DNA of 64,000 nt from Providencia heimbachae ATCC 35613 (GTDB taxonomy: Bacteria; Pseudomonadota; Gammaproteobacteria; Enterobacterales; Enterobacteriaceae): the NCBI RefSeq assembly GCF_001655055.1, contig NZ_LXEW01000014.1:1-64000 (forward strand). Reading direction: 5' to 3'. Made by a program: the position numbers and the translations under genes. The notes under the pieces are model-generated. The model did not search any database. It was not told the DNA's origin and saw only the letters and a program-made list of their open reading frames with translations. Below are positions 9,293 to 19,389 of this stretch, in pieces; the stretch's first letter is position 1, and each line of letters starts with the position of its first letter.

Positions 9293-9973
9293 AATAGAGG
9301 ATTTGCGGTATATCCGTTGCGGCCGCCCCACCTTCCCATACGCTATTTCCGCTTCAATCTTATTTTGTGCCAAACAGTACTCTAAATAACGCCTTGCGGT
9401 TGTACGGCTTAATTTTATGGTCTCTGCGATAGTTTCCGCTGTATATTCAGCACCTGGCTCAATAAACAACGAGAGAACTTTTTCCAAAGTTAATGTGTCA
9501 ATACCTGTGGGCAATTCTTCTTTTACTTCTCCCCTTGCGTAGGTATTAAACATATCATCAATTTGGCTTTGACTTGTTTTGCTCGTTGCTTGTAGTACAG
9601 ATTTTCGCTGTATATATCTATCTAATGTTTGACCTAACCTTTCGTAAGCTATCGGCTTCACTAAATAATCAAAAACCCCCAAGCGAATAGCTTCTGAAAC
9701 GGTATCCATATCACTCGCCGCAGTTGTGAATACAATATCAGCACCGTTTCTTTCTTGAATAAGCTCATGAACCAGATCAATACCTTTACCATCAGGTAAA
9801 TAATTATCCAATAGAATCAAGTCTGGTTTCATGTATTCAATCATTCGTCTTGCTTCAGTAATGTTACCGGCGAGCCACACTTTGTCGCAGCCTGGGTAAG
9901 CTTTGATATACTCCGCATGCATTTCCGCGAGGAGTAATTCATCTTCCACAATGAGGATTTTTATCTTAATCAT
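9281..9973 (-). CDS. citB: CitB/DpiA-type response regulator of citrate fermentation
   Basis: A 230-residue response regulator of the CitB/DcuR class. The receiver domain has the acidic pair Glu10-Asp11, phospho-acceptor Asp56 in LILLDNYLPDGKG and Lys in YLVKPI. The C-terminal helix-turn-helix (TIKLSRTTARRYLEY) binds DNA. Its start overlaps the end of citA by 8 bases, so the pair is co-transcribed. It lies beside the citrate lyase operon and probably activates it. The last three serine codons and the stop are supplied by the ERIC element, so the C-terminal tail is probably not ancestral. Confidence 0.92.
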   Translation of the reverse strand: MIKIKILIVEDELLLAEMHAEYIKAYPGCDKVWLAGNITEARRMIEYMKPDLILLDNYLPDGKGIDLVHELIQERNGADIVFTTAASDMDTVSEAIRLGVFDYLVKPIAYERLGQTLDRYIQRKSVLQATSKTSQSQIDDMFNTYARGEVKEELPTGIDTLTLEKVLSLFIEPGAEYTAETIAETIKLSRTTARRYLEYCLAQNKIEAEIAYGKVGRPQRIYRKSSISSS

Positions 9974-11603
9974 TTTGTATCTTCACTTTCGGAATAAATA
10001 TAGAGAATACTGTACCATGCGGTTGATTTTCTTCAATAATAACCGCTCCATTGCACCGACTCACATACGATGAGACCAAATATAACCCGATCCCGTGTCC
10101 ATCTACAGCTTCCGTTTTTGTGGTGATCCCTCTCTCGAACCACTTGTCTTTTATTGCTAGAGGAAAACCACACCCTTGGTCAGCAACTTCAATAACAATG
10201 TCCTTTCCTTCATCGGAAAGGTAGAGCTCAACGTGTTTATTGCCATCACTCACTTTTAAGCTAGCTTCGAATGCATTATCTAGTAAGTTACCTAAAATCG
10301 CACAAAATTCAACACTATTCAATGAATTAGGCAAAGACCTTAATTGGCTTCCTGGCGTAAATTTTAATTGAAGCCCCAGTTCTTTCGCCCGGTGGTATTT
10401 CCCAAAGAGTAATCCAGCGACTTGTTTATCCGAGAACTGTTCGCGTAATGAGTCAATTAGTTGTTGCTGGGACTCTGACTCGCCTTTAATTAAAGCCAGT
10501 GCTTGGTCATATTCTTTCATTTGCAAAAGACCACTTAACGTCGACATCCAATTTAAGTGTTCGTGACGTAAAGTACGCAAATTTTCTACGTATTGACGGA
10601 CTTGTGTCAATTGGGAATTAAGCGATTCAATATCGTTTTGACTACGAAAACTGATCACAACGCCAATCAGTTGATCACCGTCACGGATCGCGATGCGATT
10701 TGCTATCACATTTAGTCCATTAAACTCACACAAAACATCATGCTTAGATATTGCTATGTCTGTCGTAAAAAATTCAGCTGGAGAAATATGTTCAGAAATT
10801 GACTTACCAATTAATTGGCCGGCAGGTTCACTCAATGAAAGCATTTTTCTTGCATTATGGTTGATATTAATAATCTTACCGTGATAATTGACCGCAATAA
10901 TCCCTTCAAAAACGGCTTCAAATATCCCTTTTTGGACTTGAACTAATTGGGTGATTTCTTCGGGTTCCATCCCCAACATTTGACGCTGAATTAACCGCGT
11001 AAATACCCAAGATAAAAAAAGTAGGATAACTAAAACGCCGACAAACGTTGCACCTGTTTGAACAAATAACTCGCTACGTGAAGTGTCAATTTTATTGGTC
11101 AGATAACCAATAGACACGACACCAATCACCGTACCATTTTCATCATATACGGGTGTTTTAGCTCGCATCGCATTTCCGATAGAGCCTTCCCCCCCAATAA
11201 AATAGCTTTCTCCATTCTCAAGTGCACCCGGTTTATTCCATTGCATTTTGAAACCGACTTTTTCGCTATTAGGATGATACAAGCGCATCGAATTTTCATC
11301 ACCAATCACCACATAATCGTAATCTGAGTCTTGGTTCAGCTTATCTGCAATAATTTTGAGCTGCGGAATGTTTTTAGTTTTCACCGCTTCAATTACGCCA
11401 TCCATCGATGCAATCAGCTTCGCTTGGTTCATGGCTAGCGATCGAATATTTGACATCAACCGGTTCTCGGCAGTATCCGTAAAGTATTTCCCCAATCCCA
11501 ATGTCAGGAACACGGAAACAAATAATAGAAGAAGGAACACTCGCATAGAGAATGAAATTGAGTTTACTTTCTTAAATGTGGGGAGTTGATACTCTTTTTT
11601 CAT
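9966..11603 (-). CDS. citA: CitA/DpiB-type citrate sensor histidine kinase
   Basis: A 545-residue membrane kinase. Membrane segments lie near residues 18-38 and 185-205 and flank a periplasmic PAS domain. That domain carries the citrate-site motif MRLYHP (Arg and His) and GSIGNAMRAKTP. A cytoplasmic PAS (about 220-320), the phospho-acceptor His in LRHEHLNWMSTL (about 347), and the ATPase motifs NLLDNAFEAS, DQGCGFP and GHGIGLYLV follow. GGGA precedes the ATG at 11603; an ATG 12 bases further out is possible. Divergent from citC. Confidence 0.93.
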   Translation of the reverse strand: MKKEYQLPTFKKVNSISFSMRVFLLLLFVSVFLTLGLGKYFTDTAENRLMSNIRSLAMNQAKLIASMDGVIEAVKTKNIPQLKIIADKLNQDSDYDYVVIGDENSMRLYHPNSEKVGFKMQWNKPGALENGESYFIGGEGSIGNAMRAKTPVYDENGTVIGVVSIGYLTNKIDTSRSELFVQTGATFVGVLVILLFLSWVFTRLIQRQMLGMEPEEITQLVQVQKGIFEAVFEGIIAVNYHGKIININHNARKMLSLSEPAGQLIGKSISEHISPAEFFTTDIAISKHDVLCEFNGLNVIANRIAIRDGDQLIGVVISFRSQNDIESLNSQLTQVRQYVENLRTLRHEHLNWMSTLSGLLQMKEYDQALALIKGESESQQQLIDSLREQFSDKQVAGLLFGKYHRAKELGLQLKFTPGSQLRSLPNSLNSVEFCAILGNLLDNAFEASLKVSDGNKHVELYLSDEGKDIVIEVADQGCGFPLAIKDKWFERGITTKTEAVDGHGIGLYLVSSYVSRCNGAVIIEENQPHGTVFSIFIPKVKIQND

Positions 11604-11970
11604 CGACAATCCCATTACCCGCTGAAAAGTAAAATTTTTGTTACATCAAAAATCATGAAATAAACTTCAAAACAAACCACAAGCAAAAACATAATACACA
11701 TATTATTAATTAAACACATTAAAACCATGAAATAAAACACATATAAAATAATTAAAAACTTTAAAACCATTAAATAAATACAAACTCATTTTAGAAACAT
11801 GAAATAGGTCAAGTATATTAAATACAGTACCTTTAATATTAATATTGAAAAGGGTAATTAAATAAACGCTTATTGAGTAATTAATTAAAACTGCGAAAAA
11901 TATTTATTTAATTAACTTTAACATTAGCAACATTTTAAATACATCTCTAAAGGAGATGCAGGATACTATT
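11604..11970. promoter_or_regulatory. citA-citC divergent control region with four direct repeats
   Basis: A very AT-rich 367-base region. Four copies of a motif close to AAACCATGAAATAAA start at 11650, 11722, 11764 and 11794 (spacings 72, 42 and 30 bases), all in the same direction toward citC. Arrays of AT-rich sites in this position are what CitB/DpiA-type regulators bind. The assignment is inference, and neither transcript start can be placed with confidence. Confidence 0.5.
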
Positions 11971-13047
11971 ATGTTCGAAAACATAACGTTTAATCAGATA
12001 AAACGTCATGAGAACAGGAAACTTGCTGAAATCACTCAGTTTTTAAAAGAGAATGATTTAGAGCTTGATGCCAGCATCGACGTTTTTATTACCATAACTC
12101 GCAATGATAAATTAATTGCATGCGGTGGTTTAGCTAAAAATGTGATTAAATGCGTTGCTATCAGTGATGATATGCGAGGTGAAGGTCTTGCATTAAAACT
12201 GGCGACTGAACTGGTTAATCTTGCTTACGAAAATAATACTACTCATTTATTTATATATACAAAAATTCAAAATGAAAGCCTATTTCAACAATGTGGCTTT
12301 CATACTATTGCAGCCGTGCCTAATGTCATGGTTTTAATGGAAAATAGTTGCTGTTACCTCAAACGTTATATTCAAAGTTTAAAAGAACAACGTAAAGAAG
12401 GAAAAAGAATTGGTGCGATTGTGATGAATGCCAATCCTTTTACGCTTGGACATCGTTATTTAATAGAGCAAGCCGCTAAAGCTTGTGATTGGTTACATCT
12501 ATTTGTCGTAAAAGAAGATACTTCACGCTTTCCTTATAAAGTTCGCTTAAATTTAATCGAAGCGGGTACCAAAGGAATTGATAACCTGACTATTCATAAA
12601 GGTTCTGAGTATATTATTTCTCGAGCCACTTTCCCTTGCTACTTTATTAAAGATAAAACGGTTGCAAACAATTGCTATACCGAAATCGATATTAAGATTT
12701 TTCGTCAATATATTGCCCCAGCCCTGGGAATAACACATCGTTTTGTCGGTTCAGAGCCTTTTTGCCAAGTCACTAATCAATATAACCAAGATATGCGCTT
12801 TTGGCTTGAAACGGATGCGATGAATTTCCCTCCGATTGAACTCGTTGAATTACCGCGAGTAGTCATTGATGGCACGGCGGTTTCCGCCTCGCAAGTTCGA
12901 AGACTTCTCGCTAAAAAAGATCTTGCGGCGATTAAGCCGATTGTGCCTGAGCCAACCTACCAATATCTCCAAAGTATGTTGGCTACCCAAGCACAGTCTG
13001 CAACAAACCGCATTCAAAGTTCTGAATTAGTCACAGGTGGATCATGA
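11971..13047 (+). CDS. citC: [Citrate (pro-3S)-lyase] ligase
   Basis: Acetylates the prosthetic group of citrate lyase acyl carrier protein using acetate and ATP, which activates the lyase. The 358-residue protein has an N-terminal GNAT-like domain (about 1-125). A nucleotidyltransferase domain follows, with the motif [10 protein letters not shown] carrying the HxGH-type ATP site. I chose the ATG at 11971 (AGGAT 6 bases before it); the ATG at 11956 directly abuts an AGGAG and would be poorly placed. First gene of citCDEFXG; its stop overlaps citD by 4 bases. Confidence 0.94.
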   Translation: MFENITFNQIKRHENRKLAEITQFLKENDLELDASIDVFITITRNDKLIACGGLAKNVIKCVAISDDMRGEGLALKLATELVNLAYENNTTHLFIYTKIQNESLFQQCGFHTIAAVPNVMVLMENSCCYLKRYIQSLKEQRKEGKRIGAIVMNANPFTLGHRYLIEQAAKACDWLHLFVVKEDTSRFPYKVRLNLIEAGTKGIDNLTIHKGSEYIISRATFPCYFIKDKTVANNCYTEIDIKIFRQYIAPALGITHRFVGSEPFCQVTNQYNQDMRFWLETDAMNFPPIELVELPRVVIDGTAVSASQVRRLLAKKDLAAIKPIVPEPTYQYLQSMLATQAQSATNRIQSSELVTGGS

Positions 13048-13340
13048 AAATACGACACGCAGCGGTTGCCGGCACACTCGAGTCGAGTGATGTCATGGTA
13101 CGAATAGAGCCTTTAGAGGATACACAAGAGGTCTCAATACAAATTAGCAGTAGCGTTGAAAAACAATTCGGTGATGCCATTCATCGCATCGTACTTGAAC
13201 TGGTGAAATTGCATGACATTCAAGGAGCACAAATCATTATCGATGATAAAGGTGCTTTAGAGTGTGTACTGAAAGCACGGTTAGAAGCCTTATTCGCTCG
13301 TGCTTGCGACGTTGAATATCTGCCTTGGGAGGATAAATAA
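13044..13340 (+). CDS. citD: Citrate lyase acyl carrier protein (gamma subunit)
   Basis: A 98-residue acyl carrier protein that holds the 2'-(5''-phosphoribosyl)-3'-dephospho-CoA group. The attachment residue is Ser14 in AGTLESSD. The length equals that of E. coli CitD. It overlaps citC by 4 bases and citE by 1 base, so translation is tightly coupled within the operon. Confidence 0.95.
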   Translation: MKIRHAAVAGTLESSDVMVRIEPLEDTQEVSIQISSSVEKQFGDAIHRIVLELVKLHDIQGAQIIIDDKGALECVLKARLEALFARACDVEYLPWEDK

Positions 13341-14236
13341 TGACGCCAGAACAAAAATCACGCACACGCAGAAGCATGCTATTTGTGCCCGGCTCAAATG
13401 CCGCGATGCTGAGTAACTCTTTCATTTATAAAGCAGATGCTTTGATGTTTGACCTTGAAGATTCAGTTACTTTACGTGAAAAGGATACGGCTCGCCGCTT
13501 GGTTTACCATGCGCTGCAACACCCTTTATATCAAGACATTGAAACTATTGTGCGAGTAAACGCCCTTGATTCCGCTTTTGGTGTTGCTGACCTTGAAGCG
13601 GTTGTGCGCGGTGGTGCTGATATTGTCCGTCTACCAAAAACAGATAATGCACAAGATGTGATTGATATTGAAAGTGAAATATTACGCATCGAGAAAAGCT
13701 GTGGCCGCGAAGCTGGCAGCACAGGGCTTCTTGCTGCGATTGAATCACCGATGGGGATCACTCAAGCTGTGAATATCGCCCATTCATCACCACGACTTAT
13801 TGGCATCGCCTTAGGTGCCGAGGACTATGTCCGCAATTTGCGCACCGAGCGGTCTCCAGACGGCATTGAACTCCTCTATGCTCGGTGCGCCATTTTACAA
13901 GCCGCTCGCTCAGCCGGTATCCAAGCCTTTGATACCGTTTATTCTGATGCCAATAATGAGGAAGGTTTCTTAAAAGAAGCCGCCTTGATTAAACAGCTTG
14001 GCTTTGATGGCAAATCATTAATTAATCCACGACAAATTGAGTTACTTCATAATCTTTATGCGCCAACTCAAAAAGAAGTCGACCATGCCCAACGCGTTGT
14101 AGATGCGGCGGATGCAGCTGCTCTCGAAGGTAAAGGGGTAGTTTCATTAAATGGGAAAATGGTCGATGGCCCAGTGATTGACAGAGCTCGCCTAGTGTTA
14201 TCTCGGGCGGCATTATCAGGTATTCGGGAAGAGTGA
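13340..14236 (+). CDS. citE: Citrate lyase beta subunit (citryl-CoA lyase)
   Basis: Cleaves the citryl-carrier thioester to oxaloacetate and acetyl carrier protein. The 298 residues form a HpcH/HpaI-type TIM barrel. Family blocks are [11 protein letters not shown] near the N-terminus, [10 protein letters not shown] (acidic magnesium ligands) near residue 35, and [13 protein letters not shown] near 155. GGAGG precedes the ATG. It sits in the cytoplasmic citrate lyase complex with CitD and CitF. Confidence 0.95.
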   Translation: MTPEQKSRTRRSMLFVPGSNAAMLSNSFIYKADALMFDLEDSVTLREKDTARRLVYHALQHPLYQDIETIVRVNALDSAFGVADLEAVVRGGADIVRLPKTDNAQDVIDIESEILRIEKSCGREAGSTGLLAAIESPMGITQAVNIAHSSPRLIGIALGAEDYVRNLRTERSPDGIELLYARCAILQAARSAGIQAFDTVYSDANNEEGFLKEAALIKQLGFDGKSLINPRQIELLHNLYAPTQKEVDHAQRVVDAADAAALEGKGVVSLNGKMVDGPVIDRARLVLSRAALSGIREE

Positions 14237-14244
14237 GGCAAAAA

Positions 14245-15771
14245 ATGACAACAATAACTCAGCGCCAGGCTCGCGTATCAGCCTACCTAGAACCCAAAAC
14301 AGATGAAACATTGCGCTCATTTAAAGATATTGGAAAAGTGCAACAACAGGTACAAAAACCACGAAACCGCAAACTGTGCGATGACTTACAAGTGGCTATT
14401 CGCCGCTCTGGATTAAAAGATGGCATGACCATTTCATTTCACCATGCTTTTCGTGGTGGTGACCTGACTGTCAATATGGTGATGCAAGTTATTGCAGAAA
14501 TGGGTTTTCGTAACCTCACCCTCGCCTCTAGCTCACTAAGCGCTTGCCACTCTCCTTTGGTTGAGCATATTCGCCACGGTGTTATTCGCAAAATCTATAC
14601 TTCTGGTATTCGCGGCCCATTAGCAGAAGCTATTTCACGGGGAGAGCTTGAAGAACCGGTGCAAATCCATTCACACGGTGGACGAGCCAATCTTGTTCAT
14701 AGCGGTGAGCTAAACATCGATGTTGCCTTTATTGGTGTGCCATCTTGTGATGAATATGGCAATGCCAATGGCTATACCGGTAATGCAAGTTGCGGCTCTC
14801 TGGGCTATGCAAAAATTGATGCCGAAACTGCCCAAAAAGTGGTAATGCTAACAGAAGAAATATTGGCTTATCCTCATAATCCATCCAGTATCAAACAGGA
14901 TGAAGTGGATTACATCGTTAAAGTAAAACGTGTTGGTGATGCCGATAAAATTGGCGCAGATGCAACCCGTATGACTTCCAATCCACGTGAATTATTAATT
15001 GCACGCACCGCCGCTGATGTGATTGAAAAGTCAGGATACTTTAAAGATGGGTTTTCATTACAAACTGGAACTGGCGGCGCTTCTCTTGCCGTAACACGTT
15101 TCCTTGAAGATAAAATGCGCCGTCATAATATTCAAGCAGGCTTTGCCCTCGGTGGTATTACATCAACCATTGTTGACCTGCATGAAAAAGGTTTGATCCG
15201 TAAATTATTGGACGTACAAAGCTTTGACCGCGCTGCCGCAGAATCACTGGCACGAAATCCAAATCATATCGAGATTAGCGCCAATCAATATGCCTGCTTT
15301 GATTCCAAAGGCGCTTCCGTTGATATGCTTGATGTGGTAGTGCTCAGCGCATTAGAAATTGATACCCAATTCAACGTTAATGTATTAACTGGTTCCGATG
15401 GTGTTATTCGTGGTGCATCTGGGGGGCATAGTGATACTGCTGTTGCAGCGAAATTGTCCATCATTGTGGCACCTTTAGTTCGCGGACGCATTCCGACACT
15501 CGTTGATGAAGTGATCACTTGTGTCACACCGGGATCCAGTGTTGATATTTTAGTTACTGACCACGGTATTGCTGTGAATCCTGCTCGTCCTGAATTGAAA
15601 CAACAACTTGAAAATCAAGGGATAAAAACAGTCTCCATGAGCTGGTTACGAGAACGCGCTCAGCTGTTGACGGGTGAACCTAATCCTATTGAATTTACAG
15701 ATAAAATTGTTGCTGTAGTCCGTTATCGTGATGGCTCTGTCATTGACATTGTTCATCAGATTAAGGAGTAA
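14245..15771 (+). CDS. citF: Citrate lyase alpha subunit (citrate:acetyl-ACP transferase)
   Basis: Exchanges acetyl for citryl on the carrier protein, the first half-reaction of citrate lyase. The 508-residue length matches E. coli CitF. Visible blocks include GMTISFHHAFRGGD, the glycine-rich LQTGTGGASLAV and TGSDGVIRGASGGHSDTA. I chose the ATG at 14245, where GAGG lies 6 bases upstream. A GTG at 14233 overlaps the end of citE and is the alternative. Third subunit gene in the operon. Confidence 0.94.
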   Translation: MTTITQRQARVSAYLEPKTDETLRSFKDIGKVQQQVQKPRNRKLCDDLQVAIRRSGLKDGMTISFHHAFRGGDLTVNMVMQVIAEMGFRNLTLASSSLSACHSPLVEHIRHGVIRKIYTSGIRGPLAEAISRGELEEPVQIHSHGGRANLVHSGELNIDVAFIGVPSCDEYGNANGYTGNASCGSLGYAKIDAETAQKVVMLTEEILAYPHNPSSIKQDEVDYIVKVKRVGDADKIGADATRMTSNPRELLIARTAADVIEKSGYFKDGFSLQTGTGGASLAVTRFLEDKMRRHNIQAGFALGGITSTIVDLHEKGLIRKLLDVQSFDRAAAESLARNPNHIEISANQYACFDSKGASVDMLDVVVLSALEIDTQFNVNVLTGSDGVIRGASGGHSDTAVAAKLSIIVAPLVRGRIPTLVDEVITCVTPGSSVDILVTDHGIAVNPARPELKQQLENQGIKTVSMSWLRERAQLLTGEPNPIEFTDKIVAVVRYRDGSVIDIVHQIKE

Positions 15772-15773
15772 CC

Positions 15774-16319
15774 ATGTTTTACCCACTGCCTGATACTAAC
15801 GAGCAACTTGAGATTTCCTTACCTGACTTACTGGCGAGCCGCGATGCCCGTCAAGCTCGCCAGCAAGAATGGATTGGTCTCCATCAGGTAACCTTGATTT
15901 CATTTACTGTTGTTTTTCCGGGCGCTGTGAAAGACAGCCATCTGGTCAGACATATTTTTAATCAGGGACTAAATGCGCTTAAACAAGTTGCTTTATGCAG
16001 GCAGTGGGTACTTTTATCACAACAATCTTTTCCACTAAAAACGGGACCTGAATGCTTAGTGGCGGTAGATGCAAACGCAGTTGAAGTGAAAAAAGCCTTA
16101 ATTGAAGCGGAAGAATTATCTCCTGTCGGTCGATTATGGGATTTTGATGTTTTCGATGCACAAGGACAGCAGTTCTCACGCAGCCAATTAAATTTACCAC
16201 CAAGACGTTGTTTAATTTGTGAGAATGAAGCCAAAGTGTGTGCTCGTCATCGAACACATCCGCTTAATGAAATTTTTAATCGAATCGAGGAGTTAGCCAA
16301 TGCGCCCACAGCTTACTGA
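15774..16319 (+). CDS. citX: Apo-citrate lyase phosphoribosyl-dephospho-CoA transferase
   Basis: Transfers the prosthetic group precursor to the serine of apo-CitD. The protein has 181 residues with the family block PVGRLWDFDVFD near residue 120 and RCLICENEAKVCARHRTH near the C-terminus. It starts 2 bases after citF with GGAG upstream. CitX and CitG are separate genes here, as in E. coli, rather than fused as in some other bacteria. Confidence 0.94.
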   Translation: MFYPLPDTNEQLEISLPDLLASRDARQARQQEWIGLHQVTLISFTVVFPGAVKDSHLVRHIFNQGLNALKQVALCRQWVLLSQQSFPLKTGPECLVAVDANAVEVKKALIEAEELSPVGRLWDFDVFDAQGQQFSRSQLNLPPRRCLICENEAKVCARHRTHPLNEIFNRIEELANAPTAY

Positions 16320-17190
16320 GCAGATTAATGATTTAGGCGAAAACCTTATTCAACATTATAGCCAGCTCGCTTGGCAAGCCATGCTCGCAGAAGTGAATTT
16401 AACACCTAAACCCGGTTTAGTTGATAAATATAATACGGGTGCACATAAAGATATGGCGCTTACGGATTTTCATTTAAGCGCCAATGCTATCGCCCAGTAT
16501 TTTCCACAATTTATACTCGCGGGCGCTCAGTATAAACATTTGGCCATCGAACAGGTTCTGCCGGAAATTAGAAGTATTGGGATTGCATGTGAAAAAGCGA
16601 TGTTTCGTGCTACTCAAGGTGTTAATACCCATAAAGGTTCTATTTTTTCACTTGGATTAGTATTAACCGTAATAGGCCGTCAATTAGCTTTACGACAAAA
16701 AATTTCGCCTATGGCAATTAGTCGATTAGTCGCAGAAATGTGCCAAGGGATTAACGATGAATTAAAGCGGCCAACGGATAACCTAACCGCCGGACAACGT
16801 TTATATCAACAATATGGATTAACAGGTGCGAGAGGCGAAGCTGAAAGTGGTTATCATTTAGTTATCAATCACTCACTTCCTTATTACTTACAACAGCTCG
16901 CTATAGGTAAAATACAAGATATTGCATTGATCGATACCTTGATTTTATTGATGAAAATAAATGACGACACCAATATTGCTAATCGTGGGGGCATGCAAGG
17001 TTTAGTATGGACCAAACAACAAGCCACTCTGCTACTACAAAGTGGTATTAACCATCCATCCGATTTAGTAAAAGTTCAAATTTTTGACCAGCAATGTATT
17101 GAGCGAAATTTAAGTCCTGGCGGCAGTGCTGACTTATTAATCCTAACCTGGTTTTTTGCCCGATTACCTTATTCAAATATGAACACTTAA
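16300..17190 (+). CDS. citG: Triphosphoribosyl-dephospho-CoA synthase
   Basis: Makes 2'-(5''-triphosphoribosyl)-3'-dephospho-CoA from dephospho-CoA and ATP, the precursor that CitX attaches. The 296-residue protein carries the CitG-family blocks LTPKPGLVDKYNTGAHKDM near residue 35, GVNTHKG near 110 and NLSPGGSADLL near the end. It overlaps citX by 20 bases, and GAGGAG precedes its ATG. It is the last gene of the cit operon; no obvious terminator follows. Confidence 0.94.
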   Translation: MRPQLTEQINDLGENLIQHYSQLAWQAMLAEVNLTPKPGLVDKYNTGAHKDMALTDFHLSANAIAQYFPQFILAGAQYKHLAIEQVLPEIRSIGIACEKAMFRATQGVNTHKGSIFSLGLVLTVIGRQLALRQKISPMAISRLVAEMCQGINDELKRPTDNLTAGQRLYQQYGLTGARGEAESGYHLVINHSLPYYLQQLAIGKIQDIALIDTLILLMKINDDTNIANRGGMQGLVWTKQQATLLLQSGINHPSDLVKVQIFDQQCIERNLSPGGSADLLILTWFFARLPYSNMNT

Positions 17191-17582
17191 GGTTAAATAA
17201 AATAATGCGAATTTAAATATTAATTAACACAGGGATAAAATTAACAACATATTAATTTTCTTCACCAGTCATTGATTTAAAAATTCACAACATATTTGCA
17301 AATAGCGTTATGCCTTAAAAATAAACTCTATTCAAGATACAGCTGTAAGCAAATATGGGGATTCAAAGTTTTGAACTTATATTTTTAATGAATTTATAAA
17401 ATTAAAATTTATGCCCTAAGTATATTCGAACTTCAGGATATTGGTGTTATGCCACCAATATAGACTCAAAATAAATCAAGTTTCAGGTTGGTGGCTATAG
17501 TCAACAACCCTGCAATTTGAAGTATGACGGGTATATCAGTTGTTTGAAGTATGACCGGTATATAAATCAAGGAAATTAGCCT
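17191..17582. other. citG-ybhI intergenic region with degenerate ERIC remnants
   Basis: 392 bases without a gene. The first 250 bases are AT-rich and show nothing I recognise. At 17459-17533 is a decayed ERIC element lacking the central palindrome (right end 'TTTGAAGTATGACGGGTA'). At 17543-17560 there is a second right-end remnant, 22 bases before the ybhI start. Both are in + orientation. Confidence 0.7.
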
Positions 17583-19016
17583 ATGCAAAAAGACAAAATA
17601 TGGAAATTGCTAATTCTCATTGCAATTCCAATCATTATTGCCTTAATACCGACACCAGCAGGATTGCCTCATATTGCTTGGCTGTTATTTGGTCTTTACC
17701 TTGCCGCAATTGTCGGGCTGGTATTAAAACCTTATTCAGAACCTGTAATATTACTCGCGACCATTGCTGCTAGTGCCGTTATTATTGGTATCACTGGCAC
17801 CAAAGATGTTAAAGCAGGTGAGGTATTAAGTGGTTATGCATCCGGTACAACTTGGCTTGTATTTGCTGCATTTACACTGAGTGCTGCATTTGTTATTACC
17901 GGACTTGGTAAACGCCTCTCCTATATTCTCATTGGTAAATTAGGTGGAACAACTCTCGGGCTTGGCTATGTCACGGCGATACTTGACTTAATTATCGCTC
18001 CAGCAACACCATCAAACACGGCTCGTGCTGGCGGGATCGTATTTCCTATCATCAACAGTGTCGCCGTTGCATTAGGGTCTGATCCTGAAAAAAGTCCTCG
18101 TAAAGCGGGTCATTACTTATTAGTTAACGTCTATATGGTGACTAAAACCACCAGCTATATGTTCTTAACCGCAATGGCACCAAACGCATTAGCGCTGGCA
18201 ATGATGAGTGACATTATGGGCATTCATTTAAGTTGGGGAGGATGGGCATTAGCGGCATCGGTCCCTGGTTTAATTATGCTCGTCTTGACACCCTTAATTA
18301 TTTATAAGCTTTATCCCCCTGAGCTAAAAAAAGTTAATAATAAAGAGATTGCAGAAAAAGGTCTGAGTGATTTGGGTCCAATGACCATGCGTGAAAAATT
18401 ACTCGGCATAATCTTTGTTATTGCATTAGCAGGATGGATATTCGCCGATAAAATTGGGGTAAGCGCATCCAGTGTTGCAATCGCCGTCATGGCGCTGACT
18501 CTTATTCTTGGTGTCGTCACTTGGGATGACGTGCTCAAAAACAAAGGTGGCTGGAACACCCTGATTTGGTACGGTGGTATCATTGGGATGTCAGGCGTCT
18601 TGACCAAAGCAGGCTTTTTCAAATGGTTAGCCGATGTGATGAGCGAATACCTCTCTTTCGGTGACCAAGCAATGCTCGCCTTCTTTGTGATTATGTTTAT
18701 CAGTGTCGCGATACGTTACCTATTTGCCTCGGGTGGCGCTTATGTTGCAGCGATGGTTCCAGTATTTGCCACTGTGGGTATGGTTGCCGGTGCACCACCG
18801 ATGCTATTAGCCCTAGGCCTACTCTTCTCGAATGCCTATGGCGGTAGCTTAACCCATTACGGAGGCGCAGCAGCTCCAATCGTCTTCGGTGCTGGTTATA
18901 ATGATATTCGTTCTTGGTGGATCATTGGTGGGATAGTGGCTTTTTTAAGTTTACTGGTTCACATGACTATCGGTTTAGGTTGGTGGGAACTGTTAATCAG
19001 TATGGGATTAATTTAA
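17583..19016 (+). CDS. ybhI: DASS-family anion transporter (YbhI-like)
   Basis: A 477-residue inner-membrane carrier of the divalent anion:sodium symporter family (CitT/TtdT relatives). It has the paired SNT-type substrate motif APATPSNTARAGG near residue 140 and GGSLTHYGGAAAPIVFG near 425. It resembles E. coli YbhI closely, including the KDKIWKLL start and overall length. The substrate is unproven; a di- or tricarboxylate is likely. AAGGAAA precedes the ATG. It lies between the citrate lyase operon and ybhH, the same pairing as in E. coli. Confidence 0.85.
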   Translation: MQKDKIWKLLILIAIPIIIALIPTPAGLPHIAWLLFGLYLAAIVGLVLKPYSEPVILLATIAASAVIIGITGTKDVKAGEVLSGYASGTTWLVFAAFTLSAAFVITGLGKRLSYILIGKLGGTTLGLGYVTAILDLIIAPATPSNTARAGGIVFPIINSVAVALGSDPEKSPRKAGHYLLVNVYMVTKTTSYMFLTAMAPNALALAMMSDIMGIHLSWGGWALAASVPGLIMLVLTPLIIYKLYPPELKKVNNKEIAEKGLSDLGPMTMREKLLGIIFVIALAGWIFADKIGVSASSVAIAVMALTLILGVVTWDDVLKNKGGWNTLIWYGGIIGMSGVLTKAGFFKWLADVMSEYLSFGDQAMLAFFVIMFISVAIRYLFASGGAYVAAMVPVFATVGMVAGAPPMLLALGLLFSNAYGGSLTHYGGAAAPIVFGAGYNDIRSWWIIGGIVAFLSLLVHMTIGLGWWELLISMGLI

Positions 19017-19042
19017 ACCATAGCTATTAGCTAGATAGCAAT

Positions 19043-19070
19043 AATGGAGTGCAATATATTGCACTCCATT
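19043..19070. terminator. Perfect 28-base palindrome after ybhI
   Basis: A 28-base perfect inverted repeat (half-site AATGGAGTGCAATA) starts 26 bases after the stop. Only a short T-poor tract follows, so termination is likely but not assured. Confidence 0.6.
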
Positions 19071-19124
19071 AATTTCCCTAATCTTAAATATCTGTACTAA
19101 ATAATTCATAAGCATGCACATAGA

Positions 19125-19378
19125 TACTCTAAATAATTCGAGTTGTCGCTAGGAGCATACATAAGTATGTGACGAGTGCGAGTGAGCGCAGTCAACAACG
19201 CAACAACTTGAAATACAACGAGTAGATACTCTAAATAATTCGAGTTGTAGCTAGGCGACAAGGGAATGAGTCGCTAGGAGCATACATAAGTATGTGACTA
19301 GTGCGAGTGAGCGCCAGTCAACAACGCAACAACTTGAAGTATGAAGAGTATACGTGGCAACTTGAAGTATGACGAGTA
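19125..19378 (+). repeat. ERIC cluster: deleted copy, full copy and right-end remnant
   Basis: Copies lie at 19125-19224 (about 100 bases, missing some 20 bases left of the palindrome) and 19227-19350 (124 bases). A right-end remnant (19354-19378) follows. A possible left-end fragment (ACTAAATAATTCAT) is at about 19096. Terminal repeats are TACTC / GAGTA. The remnant ends 11 bases before the ybhH start codon, so it lies in the 5' leader. Confidence 0.88.
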
Positions 19379-19389
19379 TAGGAGTAAAC